From Spirodela intermedia (taxonomy: Eukaryota > Streptophyta > Magnoliopsida > Alismatales > Araceae): DNA of 64,000 bases. The stretch lies in assembly GCA_902729315.2 (NCBI GenBank), contig LR746273.1, positions 873,001 through 937,000 on the forward strand, given 5' to 3'. The position numbers and the translations under genes were made by a program. The notes beneath the pieces were generated by a model, which did not search any database, was not told where the DNA came from, and saw only the letters and a list, made by a program, of their open reading frames with translations. This document shows positions 36,316 to 52,200 of this stretch, piece after piece (the first letter of the stretch is position 1; every line of letters starts with the position of its first letter).

Positions 36316-39300
36316 ATGGAGAAGCTCACGTCTCTGTTGCCGCTGGAACTGAGGCGGGACATCTCCGATAGCTCTCCGGAGGAGCTCGAGTACACCTGCC
36401 AAGCGCTACTTGATTTTCTCCACCCTCTGCCCCAATTCCAGCGCGTACGTTCCCCGTCTCTGCACTTCCAAGTAAAAGTTCCTGCGAACTCTTGTGGCTC
36501 TTTCTCCTAAGCTTACATGGCCCATTTCGATTCATTTCAGGTTGTTCGAGAGCTGACTGACCCACAACTGGGTCTGTGCAGGAAGAGCAGGGAGGTGTCT
36601 CTAGATTTAAAGAAAAAGGGAAATGATTGTTTTGCTGGTGGCGATTATGGAAAGGCCCTGAACTTCTATTCACAGGTCTTGTTTTCTCCTGTTACTTTTT
36701 TTTTTTTCATCATGTCAGCTCTGTGAAGAATTACTAGACGATACAAGATCGCTGCATATGCCCCGTTGTCTTTGAGGGAGGCAGTTTTTCTGGGTCTTAT
36801 CGTCCCTATCGATCTCAACTATCCTAAATGATATGGATTACTTGAAAAATGCTGACTGAATATTCTCCCACCTAAACTTGAAAAGTTTTATATACTTTGC
36901 TCGAGCCGGTTTTTTTTTTCTATTATACAGCTCATGATTGTGGAAATGAAACTGGTAACAATACCTTATCTGTTTGATAGGCAGTACGTCATGCACCATT
37001 GAGCTCTGATGACATGGATAAAACATTGCTGGCCACACTGTACGCCAATCGGGCGTCTTCCATGCATGTGAGGCTCCTTTTTTTTTGCTTTACTGGACCA
37101 TGCAGTAAATTGATATCCGTTTTTGTGCTGCTAGAAATAAAATTGTTATCTTTTGTCGGTATCCTGGCTTTCCTTGCATTTTTCTCTGTAATAAAGTTTG
37201 TGTTCCCTTTTTTTCTGCATTTCCATTATTTTTAATGACGAGAGATGTAGAACTACTCAATATTAGTAGATTTGCAAAAACACCTATTGTCCCTGTTGAA
37301 ATGGGTTTTAAGGAGCTGGTGGAATATATTGATCGTCTTTCTTAAGTATGGTATGTTGCAGTGATCTCAATAACTGTAAAATTAATTATCGCTTAGTTTT
37401 CCCTTAGACTATTGAAGTGGATGTCACCATGTTGACAGAACAAAAAAGCATGGCAAGAAAGTTTAAAGGAACAAATTGTTGTGAACTTCTTAGCGAATCT
37501 GGTGGAAGAATTTTTTTTAGGGTTGAGTAAGCATGCCATTAACTTTGTCTATTAGTCATGCATTGAACTTTGTGGGGTGACATTGTTTTGGAAGACAAGT
37601 TGTTTTGGATTGAACTGTATTCTTAGAAAATAGGCAGTGTATTACGGTCCCATCACGCGAAAGTGTTGTTCCCGTTTGCATTTCAACTTAATCCCTTCTT
37701 GAATGATTCAATGATGTACTCAGAGATATGTGCAGAAAAAATCAGTAAATGTTTTCGCTGGTCAAAACTGCATATAGATGATTGCATGTGCATAGTAAGA
37801 TATTCAGGCCAGATAAGTTATAACATTGAAAATTCAGAAAATATTGTCATCTATTATTTTCCTTGTTTCGTTTAGACTATTTACTATCTCTTCATTTATT
37901 GAATAGTTTTTATGGTATCTTGAAGAGCCACAAAATATCCAGGCTCTTTCAGAAAAACCTAGAGTTTTTTAGAGTGATTAAAAATGCCATAATTAGTATT
38001 TAAACCGGTGTAGAGGTTAATTCAGATAAAAAAAATTCTGGAATCTATTCTAAAGGGATTTTCTAGGCAGCTCCAGTGAGAGGAGAGGGCAAAGACCTGA
38101 TCAAGAAGATCAAGATCCTGGTTTGAAAGTTTTACTTTTGAATTTTTTTTGGTTGTGGAGATCTTTGAGCCTGTGCAGTTGTATGTTTATCTGTCGAAGG
38201 AGAAACATTCGTTTGACAATGTTTGCCCAGACCATCATCGTTTAAACCAAATATTTTTATTTTTATTTTGGGAAAAATACTTCCCCGATTTAACCATATT
38301 TGATAAAGTCCTTAAGGAGCTACCCTCATTCATTGCTGTTTTACGTTTGTGCATTATTCCTCATTACATTTTCTATTTTACGAGTTGAGATGGTTTGTAT
38401 CCGGAAACTTCTGTGTTTATTTTACTTAATGTAAATATTGACTAAATTTTCATCGTGTTCATTATCTATTAATCTACAGAATCTGAACCTCATTGAAGAG
38501 TGTAAGCGAGATTGTGGTCGAGCTATTTTGCTTTCCCCTTGCTATGTGAAGGTAACATTTGTTAATGGTCTTGTTTACTAGGAGTTTACATCATCTTTAT
38601 GCCTATTTTCTTATATGTCGGTTTTTTAGAGAACTGATTATACCCATATTTCTCATCTGTATTCACAGTAGCGCTATTTAAACCAATTATCAATTACTGA
38701 ACCGGAGAACACACTAAACTGCACTCACCAGTACTCTTCACTTCCAAGAAAAGATATGATGAAAGAATGCAACAAAACTTGAAGCAAAATTCATGCACCT
38801 GCTTTAGGGTTGGGAAATGACAACATAAATATTGGAATGCGCTACTATTTTCTTAGTTCAATCTTTCTGTAAAGACCACTGTTGAAGGAGAGGAAGAGCA
38901 AGATAGAGAAGGCTGAAGAAACCTAATCAAGAGGTCTTCTTGGAGGGAATTTCTCACAAGCAGATGTGGCTAGAATGTATAATATTTTGGGCTGTTGAGT
39001 CTACAAGCCCAGCGGCCAGTCCGAGCTTGCACAACAGAAAAGCCCAGTGGGTACAAGAATGTAGACAATCGTCAGTAGCAACTAACACATGCTATCTTTT
39101 TCTTTTTCTTCTCTTTTCTTTTCTTCCTTTTTTTTATTTTTTTTATTTTACTAATATTCGCTTCATCCAATATTTAGTGATGTTCTATTTCCTTTTCTTT
39201 TTTGGACAAGGCATGGTATAGGAGGGGAAAGGCTAATGTCGTGTCAAAGAATTATAAAGAAGCAGTTCATGATTTGGAAGTTGCCTTGAGCATGGAAAGC

Positions 39301-42300
39301 TCTTCTTCCGGCAAGATCCATATCAAGAAAGATCTTGATATAGCTATAAGCTATTTCAAGGGCACAGTTGAGACAAGCGACTTGGCCAATCACGCCATGA
39401 ATGAAACTACGAGTTCACGTTGTAAGTCCCTCTATTATGTTGCATTTTCTTTGTCAAAGCACCGGATTAAATGGCCATCTTTGACTTTCAATTTTGATAG
39501 CTTGTCTTATTGATAATATAACGACTATCTGACTGGATTTCGTACTTGTAGTCAAGTTACATAGCCTATACACCACTCATAATCTGTGGAAGTTACATAG
39601 AATCTTTGGATTCTCCCATAATCTGCTGAAGTTTCCTTATCCCCCCCCCCATAACTAGGGATACCATATTTGAATGGAGCTTGCTGTCCTGTAAATTTCT
39701 AATGTGCTCTGCATATTCAACGAGGCAATATGCCTATTTTTGTAGCAAATATGTTGAAATCTGCCCTGATGTTCATAGGTACTATTTATGATTATCTGAG
39801 TCTGTGCCCTTTAATGTTGATAATTCAGGCCGTTTCTTCACAATGGAACTTTGTAAATTTTACTGTTAACCTCCACGCCGATCATCTTTTCCATGAATTC
39901 TGGGAGAAATGGGAAGACAAAACCACAACCTTCTTTTACAATCTTAGAACCTTTCAATTTTTTTACAATGGATCCCTAATTTTCATCTGTGATGATATAA
40001 CCTCATTTTTGGGCAGCTAGATCAAAGTTTTTCAAAAATTTCATCATTTTAGTACCTTTAATATACTAGCACATTTGTCATTAGTGATGACTTTGGCTGA
40101 TGCTCTGTTTCCTATGTGGAGGTCAAAATTCCGATTGATTTTGTAAACTATCTGAGTTACTGAACTCTAGTATCATATTTCATTTCTCTGTAAGCTAAGA
40201 TGTCGTTTTTTTTTTTTTTTTCTCAGCCTCTGAACCAAGTAACAGCATGCCTGAGCTCCAATGTAAATATACAGAAGCTAAAGGAAATGGAATGATTTCA
40301 CTAAACTGCATATCTCCGGGTACTTTAATCCATTATGAAGAACCTTTGGCTGCGGTATGGCAATCTATCACGTTGAGAAACGTTAGATTTATGATGATTT
40401 GACCAATTCTGGATAACTGAATTCAACATATTTCTAGCTTCTAATGTTGCACGGGATTCGTCTCTTACTCCTAACAACGGTTCACAGATTATTTTGAAGA
40501 GTTGTCGGGAGACTCACTGCCATGTTTGTCTAAATGAACTCCCCACTGATGTTATTTTCTGTTCATCATGTACAATACCATTGTACTGCTCCGAGCAATG
40601 CCAAGAAAAGGCAATTGGAAAATCAGACGGAACCAAAAAGGTAAGAAATTGTCAGCATTGTCGCAGGCTTTCAGGAAACAACATAATAACAGTACTGTGC
40701 TTCGATTAATGAAAACCTTCAGGAATTTGCTGAACACAAGCATGAATGCGGAGGGTCGAACTGGTCTGCCGTCCTGCCTGCTGATGTCGTTTTGGTTTGC
40801 CGAGTCATGGCAAAGGTTATATATAAAAGAAAACATCCTTCAAAGGCTGATACATCTCAAGAAATTTTGGTATTTTTTTATGGCTTTCTCCTGGTGTATT
40901 TTATTGTCTCAATTTAATATGCTATAATAATAGGTTATGATTTCATTTTTTCATGGTAGGATTTTGTTCATCATTATTCACGGATGGCTTCAGGGACCAA
41001 ATTAGAATCACACATATTTTCAATAATCCTCTCTTGTTGCCTGAACCATTATTTCGGCTCCGACTTCCCATTCACGGGGGTTTCTGCAGCTCAGGTATGT
41101 GAGATTTCAATATCTATGAGATTAGTTTTTGAACATCAGACCATTATCCTTCAGAATCAGTTTTGAGCTTGTTTGACAAAGCTTCAAAAAGTTCAGACTT
41201 CATGCTGTTGACTTTGCATGGAAACGGAAGACAACTTTTGTAGTTTGTTGGCATTGGTAGGCAATAACGAATGCTCCTAAATTGTGGTTTTAATGTGAGT
41301 TTATCTTCTTCGGAATTAGTAGTCTAAATTCGGATTCAACTATTTGCCTCTATATCAAGTGCCAGTGATCTTATACAATCTTCAAGTAAGGGTCCAATTG
41401 AAATATATCACTCTTCTTGCTGAAAACTCACTTTGACCCGTTGGTTACTTGGATCTTGTAGGGCCCTCACAACTGTTGACCTACCTAGTATTTATGCTCT
41501 GGACTAAAACTAGACTAGAGGAATTTTCTTGGCACATAGCCCCATGCCAAGCGAAGAGTCTCACACCGTGTCATGTCTTTTCTACATGACAAGGAACCTT
41601 CTTCCTCGCAGTTTGATCACTCTACTGTAATTTTTTAAGAAACTGTAGTTTTTATCTTGAATTGGAAGTGGCCAAAGTAGGGCATCTTTCGTTCTTGGAT
41701 AAATGAGTTGAGCAGTTTTTTTCACCAGAGGTGTTCGGAAGTGGCTTCCAAGTTTCATCAGGTCTGTGCTAAAGAACGTCAGTTTACTTGATGCCCTAAT
41801 GAAGTGACAAAACCTTGTGCTGAAATCCCAGAGACCAGTTTGTGTTTTGACGAGAGATCCAATTTTATCTTCGCTTTAAATTGTTCTTGCTTTTAGTTAT
41901 TGACATTTTACCCGGGTTTCTTGTAGCTGGTCATAATCATGTCTCAGATGAAGGTCAACTCCATGGCAATCGTGCATATGAGGAGTCTCCAGCAAGCCAG
42001 AGGGACCTATTCAATCGAAAAGGCCTTAACATCCAACATAGAACAGGTCTGTCGTCTTGTTGTGTTTTACTTGCCCAATTTAGCATCTGATCTTCCCACA
42101 GAAAAGCTCTTATATGGTCCAATTTTGGAATGAAATAATGCTTCTTGTGTGGAATATTTAGAAACCTTAATCATAATACTATGCATGGTTCTTGAAAGGC
42201 CCATCATCCATGGTTCTTTTATTTTGGCCATCTTCATGCGACCTAGCTCAGAGTAGGGCAGGCGATCTACTCAACAGGCAGGCTGTTCAACCACTCATGC

Positions 42301-43597
42301 CAGCCCAACCTCCATGCTTACTTCCTCTCGCGAAGGCTTCTCCTACGTTCAACAGAGCCTGTGCCGGCAGGATCCCCTCTGGAGCTCTCTTACGGCCCCC
42401 AGGTGCCAGACTTCTCCATTACCCTAAAATATCTCCCTGCAACTTCAACATGACCCATCTCCAGAAGTATCCATCTTTATCGTAGCTTGGGCAGTGGGGC
42501 CTGGAGGAACGGCGGAGGCTACTGAAAGATCAATATTTCTTCACATGCCAGTGCAGCGGCTGCATGGGCATTACTCTGCCGGATCTGCTAATCAATGCTT
42601 TCCGGTGTATGAACCCTGCTTGCCCTGGTGTGGTCCTGGAGAGCTGCCCAGCAAGAGGAAGCTCCATGGATCCACCTCCCGTATGCAATCATCCTCTGTA
42701 TCCTCTGATCAAAGCTATGTGAGTCCAAGGTTCATGTCCCTGATGATCTCTCGGTCTGCTTGCAGAAGACGGAGGAGATCCATAAGATAGGGCGGCTCTT
42801 GTTTCTTCACAGCGGGCTCCAGATTCGCCCAGGATCTTGTCTGAACTGTGGCTCGGAGTTAGACCCAAGATCGTTAACTTCTCTGGCGGAGGCTGCTCTT
42901 CTGGAGATTCAGAGGCACACACACACAGACACACACACTTGTCATCTTCTTGTTCTTGCCTAATCAAATCGGCTTCCACTCTCTTACAGGCTGAGAGAAT
43001 CTCCACCGGGTGTTCTCCGGCATGCTGTGAAGGCCCTCGGGCAACTGAGATCAGTTAGGCACGCATACAGCAGGGATCTCGCTCGGGTCTCATTTCATCA
43101 AATACTTGAATAATCTACGTCAATTTCCTCGATCATGATAATAGGTGATGAATGTTTGGATTTTTATGTGGGCAGGCAGAGGACATCGTGGCTGAGATAT
43201 TCTGCTTGGCGGGGGAGCTTGAATCTGCTCTAGAGCACTGCAAGGCATCAATAAAGGTATGTATTTGCATGTTAGAGAGGAGTATTTCCCAAGGCTGTGG
43301 TGGTTGAGAAATTCTTCTGGGGTTGTGTTTTGCTCTGTGGTTTCCCCTTGTGAATGTCTGGCTGGCTGCTCTTTTGTGCAGATCCTAGAGAAGCTTTACC
43401 ACGACAGCCATATAGCTATTGGGAATGAGTTGGTGAAGCTCGCATCACTTCAGCTGTCCCTGGGAGACCATGCGGCTGCTTCGGACAGCGTAGGCCGCCT
43501 CGAAGGGATCTTCTCTCTCTACTACGGGCCCCATGCAGGACAAATCTACCATTTTTTGGAAAGCCTACGAGCAGCAGCCAATAGGGCCAATCCTTAA
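36316..43597 (+). CDS. TPR-SET-MYND protein (SMYD4-like; plant At1g33400/TPR9 type)
   Basis: Probable lysine methyltransferase; target unknown. Sixteen exons: 36316-36444, 36541-36675, 36981-37067, 38480-38551, 39211-39421, 40227-40354, 40488-40640, 40723-40815, 40960-41094, 41927-42046, 42247-42402, 42486-42680, 42766-42914, 42990-43086, 43176-43256, 43382-43597; about 718 residues in frame. TPR repeats at about 60-195 (KKGNDCFAGGDYGKALNFYS, LYANRASS, AWYRRGKANV). The SET domain is split by a MYND zinc finger: Cys265, 268, 279, 282, 288, 292, then HKHEC at 310-314. The SET core reads YSTGRLFNHSCQPN (about 429-442) and LELSYG, and the post-SET CQCSGC (494-499). A C-terminal helical TPR-like part follows. 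Intron 13 must use a GC donor. Relatives are about 80 residues longer, so an exon between 40816 and 40959 or near 42681-42765 may be missed. Confidence 0.88.
37068..41926 (+). other. Larger introns of the SMYD4-like gene
   Basis: Introns 37068-38479, 38552-39210, 39422-40226 and 41095-41926 are T-rich and full of stops. I recognise no other gene or mobile element in them. Confidence 0.55.
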
Positions 43598-43620
43598 AAT
43601 TCTCATCTCCCCCACCCCCC

Positions 43621-43658
<38 letters not shown>

Positions 43659-45016
43659 CTTTTATTATTAAAAAATATACATAAATATCAGCAAAAGAAT
43701 TACCTTTTCACTATCAGAAAACCTTGGGAAAATGTTGAGCCCTAATGTTGGTTTATCTAAAAGAGAGGTTTGATAACGAATTTGAATGTTAGCTCTAAAA
43801 AAGTTACAAGAGGGGGTTGTAATTTTTCTTAATATTATTTCTTACATTAAGGCATTTTCCGCCTACTCCACTCTCTAAAGATCAGCCACTGCTTAGCTTC
43901 CACTAACTTTTAGTGATATAAATGTTGAACAATATGATTCCAATTAAACTAATCTCTTCTAATACTCATTTAAGATTCACAATGCTGAGGAATCAATTAG
44001 ATTAACATGATACTAATTTGTATAGTTTCATGGCTTTTAAGCCAATATTAATAAGTACTAAATTACAAATTTAGAACAATATAATACTCTTACAATTTAG
44101 TGTTAATTTAGATGTCACTAATTCGTGGCCTAGAGATGTAGAAGCAATTTGTGAGAATAAGCTTTGAAATGCTTCAAGTAGAGATGTTGATCATATATTG
44201 TTGAATGGTTTTTTCTCAACTCAAGTATTAGGGAGTGCATTTCTTTTATAGTAATCAATTTTGGATAATTCTTTGAGAATTTTAGCACTCATAACTTGGT
44301 CTATTTTCCACTAATTTCAAGATGATATAACTTTTTAGTTGCCGTATGTTTACATATTTACTTCATTGAGGTGACTCTTAGCTGGGTATAAATAAAGCCA
44401 AAAATCTTGCATAAAAACATGATGATATTACATTTTCAACATGATCAAGTATTTTCAAGGGTCAAAAAATATTCAAATATACTTTTAACATAAAAAATTT
44501 ATTTTATTTTTGAGAAAAGTCTCATCTGATTTGACTGAATGAGTTTCTGATATTCTAAAAATTTTATATTAACTTTGAGAGTATTTTTTCCTAATGATGT
44601 GTAAAACTCTTCCAGCCACGTGAGTTGACTCTTGAGCAGACTCTCTATACGAAAAATAGAAAGAAACAATCTCGTTATGCAATCAATCCTGAAATCACTA
44701 GGAAGAATTTAAAGAGTTATAGAAATGCTATGCCAATGCCGACATTTTTCTAATATCTCAACATAATTGTTACAGGCTGAAATTATCATTTTACCCTTCG
44801 ATCCCTTTTGTCATCATCAAAAGTATTAAGGCTCCCAGAGCCAATAGGAATATCATGACGAAAAAGGCCAAAAATCTAAGTTTGAGAGAGAAAAGGACAT
44901 GTTTACAAGGCTATTTGAATGTCTAGAGGCTAAATAACGAATTACATAAAAACATGAGTAAACCTGACCAGTCTCTCTTTCTCTTGGATGACTGGAGACT
45001 GAGCTTCTGTCTTCAT
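43598..45016. other. Convergent spacer between the SMYD4-like gene and CFIm25
   Basis: AT-rich. A (CT)n run lies at 43624-43657, just after the SMYD4-like stop codon. The rest is stop-rich with no recognised feature. The 3' UTRs of both genes must lie here. Confidence 0.6.
43624..43657 (+). repeat. (CT)n microsatellite in the SMYD4-like 3' UTR
   Basis: Seventeen or so uninterrupted CT units starting 27 bases after the TAA. Confidence 0.9.
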
Positions 45017-47331
<2,315 letters not shown>

Positions 47332-47481
47332 CTCTCCTGTCCCTCTCGTATTGCTACCTCCCCTGCAGTCGCTTCCTCACACTCCCTTACCACCTCCCAG
47401 CCATGCCCTCGTAAATACGTTCCCACAACTGCGCACATCAGAATACCATCCCTCGAATGCATATTTATACGAACACATCCG

Positions 47482-47669
47482 CATATATAAATATATATAT
47501 ATATTATATATAGAGAGAGAGAGAGGAGAGAGGAGAGTGAGAGAGGGGGGGAGAGAGAGGAGAGAGGAGAGTGAGAGAGGGGGGAGAGAGAGAGAGAGGA
47601 GAGTGAGAGAGGGGGGAGAGAGAGAGAGAGGAGAGTGAGAGAGGAGAGAGAGAGCGAGAGCGAGAGAGA
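47482..47669. repeat. (TA)n followed by a GA-rich minisatellite upstream of CFIm25
   Basis: TA repeats at 47482-47511 run into 158 bases of GA-rich DNA. The GA part is built from about four units of GAGGAGAGTGAGAGAGGGGG plus GAGAGAGA, roughly 30-37 bases each. It begins about 150 bases upstream of the CFIm25 ATG, so the TA part may serve as its TATA region. Confidence 0.85.
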
Positions 47670-48791
47670 CTACGTACGACTTGGTCCTCCGTGCAGTAAG
47701 TTGATTTTGTAACTTTTGCTCTCTGGGCCTACTTTGGTGTGGACCCCACGAGCTGGTCTTATGCCATGGGTGGACTCGCGAGACCACCTTACTCACCCCA
47801 CGACCGCAGTTGGCGGTCTTTCTCTCGGAAAATTTTGGAGTTATTTTATTTATTTCCAGGGAAATAATAACACGCGCATATTACCTCTGAGATAAAATAA
47901 TACACGGGTTTTTTGCGTATCAATTCTATAATTTATAAGGAAATAACTATAATTTAAGCTCCCGATATTCAAAAATATTATATTGTTTTGTCTAAAAAAT
48001 GACGAATTATATCTTTATATGGGAAATAATGATATATGTATATAAATCATAATTTATAAAAATATATACGGTTTTTGCGCCGATTTCGTGGTGAATGCCG
48101 TGGTAATAAGACAATATCGATAATAATTAATTAATTATTGATAAAATAAGTGAAAAATTATTATTGCATTTAAATGAGAATAGACGAATAAAAGGTTGTC
48201 AGAAATGAAGACGGGATGTCAAAATCACGGTCACGGATTGTCCCAGGCATAAGCTTATTTTTTATTCGTTAGAAGTAATAGTAATCCAATAATTATATTC
48301 ACCATAATCATTAATAAAAAAACGTCACGTGACGCATAGCTGGTCCACGACGGCGCTTCGCTTGTTCAGAGGACTCGAGACGTTTGGATCACTCCAGAAG
48401 ACGGCTCGATGGCAAGACAAAACCGGCTTGGTTTTATTTATTTATTAATTATATATTTGGTATCGGATAGTGGAACTTTAAAAAATAAATATATTATATC
48501 CGTGGGTAAAAATGCGAGGATGGCCACATCGGCCGATCTGGTCCGTCCAGCCGGCTATCAGGGAGATATCGGGGAGTTTTTTCGAAAAATACAGGAACCA
48601 ATCGTTGAGTATATCCGGATCCCGAGGAAATACCCGTTGTTTGATCCGAGAGGGTTAATCGCAAATAAAGAAAATATAGGGGTTTACGTTTAGGGGGCGT
48701 TCGGCTAACCTTTGCTCAACCGTCGCAACGCCTTCGTCTTGTTCTCGCATGCGCTCCTAACCAGCTATTGAGGGGAGCGGGAATATCTGCG

Positions 48792-48798
48792 TATAAAA
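48792..48798 (+). promoter_or_regulatory. TATA box of the KEA gene
   Basis: GTATAAAAGGCGG, a strong plant TATA match, about 455 bases before the ATG, consistent with a leader that contains an intron. Confidence 0.6.
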
Positions 48799-49248
48799 GG
48801 CGGCGGCGGTGGCAGCGGTACCTCCGGGCATTGGTCTGCTTCTGACGAAGAGGGGATTCCGCAGGGGATTGTGTGCTGCGGGAGCTTGAGCTTGAGTTCA
48901 TCGGCATCGGATAGCGTCCCAATTTCACCTTCTGCATTCGTGCTCGAGAGTACAGGTCACTGTCTTTCCTCTCCTTTTTCCTTTTTTTTTTTCTCGAGGT
49001 TTCTAGGGTTTTGGCGGACCGCATTGGTAAGTATTCGTTTAGAGGTTGCGACGTAGACCTTGCCGCCGGCTGGGGTTTATACCGTCGATGTCTGTTCATT
49101 CGCCGACTCTGAGTTGGTTGTTTAAATCTGTTTATGTATGACTGACTTCGGCCTTTCGATTGATTAGACCTAGCTCCATGTCGCTGATCGGGTGATTTGC
49201 CCGGGTGGATGCTGGAAACGTGGTGCCTTTTTACAAAGAAGTGAAGAC

Positions 49249-52200
49249 ATGGATGTCTCGTGCACTCTTCGTCATCCGGACGTTGTCAGTGCCGGGATCG
49301 CTAGGAATCCCTGGGTTCTCAGGGATACATGCAGAGGAGGCACTCTAAGTTTTCGTGGAAGCCGTAGGGTTTTCTGCAAATCACGCTGTACAAAGACAAC
49401 TAACAACCGGGTTTTTGTTAGCAGCAGCTTATCGCGTGACTCGTGTTGTGGTAGACAACTTGGCCATTCTTTGAATTTTCAGTCGTCAGCGGGATCATTA
49501 TGCGGCATACGGATAACATCAGTGCGCGTGCAGTGTCAGGCGAATGATTCGTTGCCTCTCGTCGATGGTAACAGCCCAAATGTGGAGTTTCCAACTTCTC
49601 CATCAGAAATGAAGCAATCTCAGATGGAAAGCACGGCGGCAACCAGTGTTTCTGACCCTCTGTCAAATTTTCTAACAGAGGAGGAGCACGATGCCACCAC
49701 TATTGACGATTTGATGGAGTTGCTTCAAAAGGCTATGAAAGAATTGGAGATTGCTCGACTTAACAGTACAATGTTTGAAGAGAAAGCTCAGAAGATATCT
49801 GAATCAGCAATTGCATTGAAAGACGAAGCATCAAGTGCTTGGAATCATGTTACCTCCACCGTCTCTGCTGTTCAGGAAATCACTAATGAAGAGGATGCTG
49901 CTAAGGAAGCTGTACAGAAAGCCACTATGGCCCTTTCGATTGCTGAAGCTAGGCTGCAATTAGCCGTTGATGCTCTGGGTTCAAAGAGCAAAGCAGATGA
50001 CTCATCCGACACTTTGATAGAGAACTACGAGCAGGAGGAACTTCTTGCTCATGAAGAGATCAAGGTTTGCAGGTCTTGCTTGGAAAACAGTGAGGTAGAG
50101 TTGAACCGGTTACAGGGAAAAAAGGCAGAGCTGCAGAAGGAAGTGGATAGGCTGAACGATATTGCCCAGAAGGTTCAATTGGATGCTTTGAGGGCGGAAG
50201 AGGAGGTGGCGAATATAATGGTTTTGGCAGAACAGGCTGTGGCATTTGAACTAGAGGCTGCACAGCGTGTGAATGATGCAGAGATTGCATTACAGAAAGC
50301 AGAGGCATCCTCCTCTTCGAATATCACCGAGTCACAAAAGTTGGTATCTGAAGAGCAACTATCAGGTCAAATCCTTTCTCCTGCTGAGGGGGATGAAAGA
50401 ATCGCTCTTGATGCTAGTGTTGGAGAAGATGTTGAAGATCTGGTGAGCAATGACTTGTCGGCTGGTGATGTCACTGTGCGAAGCATTGAAGATTTGAAAT
50501 TTCTGGATGACTTGCATGATCAGGATTATGGAAAGTTATCCTCTGAGTCCAACAAAGAGGCAGAAATTGGAATAGAAAAGCCAGCAAACATAACTATGGC
50601 AAAGAAGCAGGAAGTACAACAACAGAAGGAGTTTACCAAGGACAGTCCTACACCTACTACTGCTCCAAAAACACTTCTGAATAAATCATCTCGATTTTTC
50701 TCTGCTTCATTTTTTTCATTCGACGTCGATGGAGAAGAGTTCACCCCTGCCTCAGTATTCCATGGTCTTATTTCTACGGCTAGGAAGCAGGTACCTAAGG
50801 TGGTCTTTGGAATTCTGCTACTTGGGCTAGGGTGAGTTTTCAGTATTTATCTTCAGTGCACATTGATTTTTCGTTAATTTGGTTTTGATTGCCAATTGGT
50901 TCAGAAATCCTGTAGTCACTATTTTTCAGTTTAGGTAAATTGCTGAAAAGTGCGAGATGGTTAATGAGAAAATTAGAATTAAATTCCATTATTGTTGATT
51001 GAGGAAGTATTTTTGTGCATTTCTAAGTGCAAATGTTTTAGTACCCCTTAACAATGATACGGAATATTCTAATTTGAGAGTCAGATTGATCTGTACTGAC
51101 CACTTGGATTACTACTATTATGACAGGGTTTTTGTCCTCAACAATAGAGCAGAAAGGAAAGCTCAGTTTCTTCAGCAGCCAGATAGTATTACTGAGATGG
51201 AGGAAGCAACCTCTGCTGCACATCCTGTTCTTCGAGAGTTTCAGAGATTTCCTGAGAGAGCGAGGAAACTTATTGAGTTGTTACCGCATCAAGAGGTATT
51301 TAATTTTTTTTTATACCCTTTAGACGTTTTCTGTGGCTTCTACTGTAGGTTTGGTCCATTGCTTGATACATACTATCCCATCTGAGTGAAAAGAATTCTC
51401 AACTAACTTGCGCACACTTTTCTTTCAAGGTCAATGAAGAGGAAGCCTCTCTCTTTGACATGCTATGGTTACTTCTGGCAAGTGTTATATTTGTACCCTT
51501 ATTCCAGAAAATTCCAGGAGGTAAGTCCGCATTTTCCATAATATCTTGTTGCATCATAGATCTTTCTATTTTCTGATGGACCAGTAAAAGAACTTGTCTC
51601 CCACCTTGCCAGTACAACTAGACAACCCCTCAGAGCACATTTAATGTGCTCACCTGTGCGAGGGTAAAGTGATGAAACCATTGTATGTCAAACTTCTAGA
51701 GGGAAAATTGATTAATTGCATATTCAGCATTGCTGATGTGGACAGCAGGTGTCGGCTGCTCCGACCCCTATGTAGGCAGAGTCAATATCTCATGCAACTG
51801 GTCTCCGTTTCTTGTCAAATCTAGGATCCCAGACGACCTCAGACTGATAGGATTTAAGATCTGGTATGCAGACCAATATGAAACCTTTAAGTTTATATTC
51901 TATAGTAAAGCGTTTCCCAAGTATGCCCACATTTGACTCTACTGTTTTTCCGCCAATTGTCATTGAAGGATACCTTTATTACTAATATAAATAAATCCAA
52001 ATATTTTTCATATAACTGTTGCAATACTAACACTGTAGGTGTATGACAATCATTGCAGGTTTAGTTTGTTAATTATGCTCTATATACTGATGATGGCTTT
52101 TTCCCTCTAGGCTATATATGTCATTTGTCTGATTTTTGAAGTATTATGCTACTATTCATTTTCTACTTAGCATGATCCTTAAAACTAGTTATATTTTTGA

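Larger units (their letters stand above)
47332..49248. other. Divergent promoter region between CFIm25 and KEA
   Basis: Holds the repeats above, a strongly AT-rich block (about 47860-48330, with TTAATTAATTATT near 48125) and the KEA promoter and leader. An intron in the KEA leader is likely: donor CAG|GTCACT near 48956 and acceptor TTAG at about 49166. No other gene recognised. Confidence 0.6.

Noticed and set aside
48409-48693. 94-codon plus-strand frame upstream of KEA
   Set aside because: No known domain and it lies in the promoter, before the TATA box at 48792.
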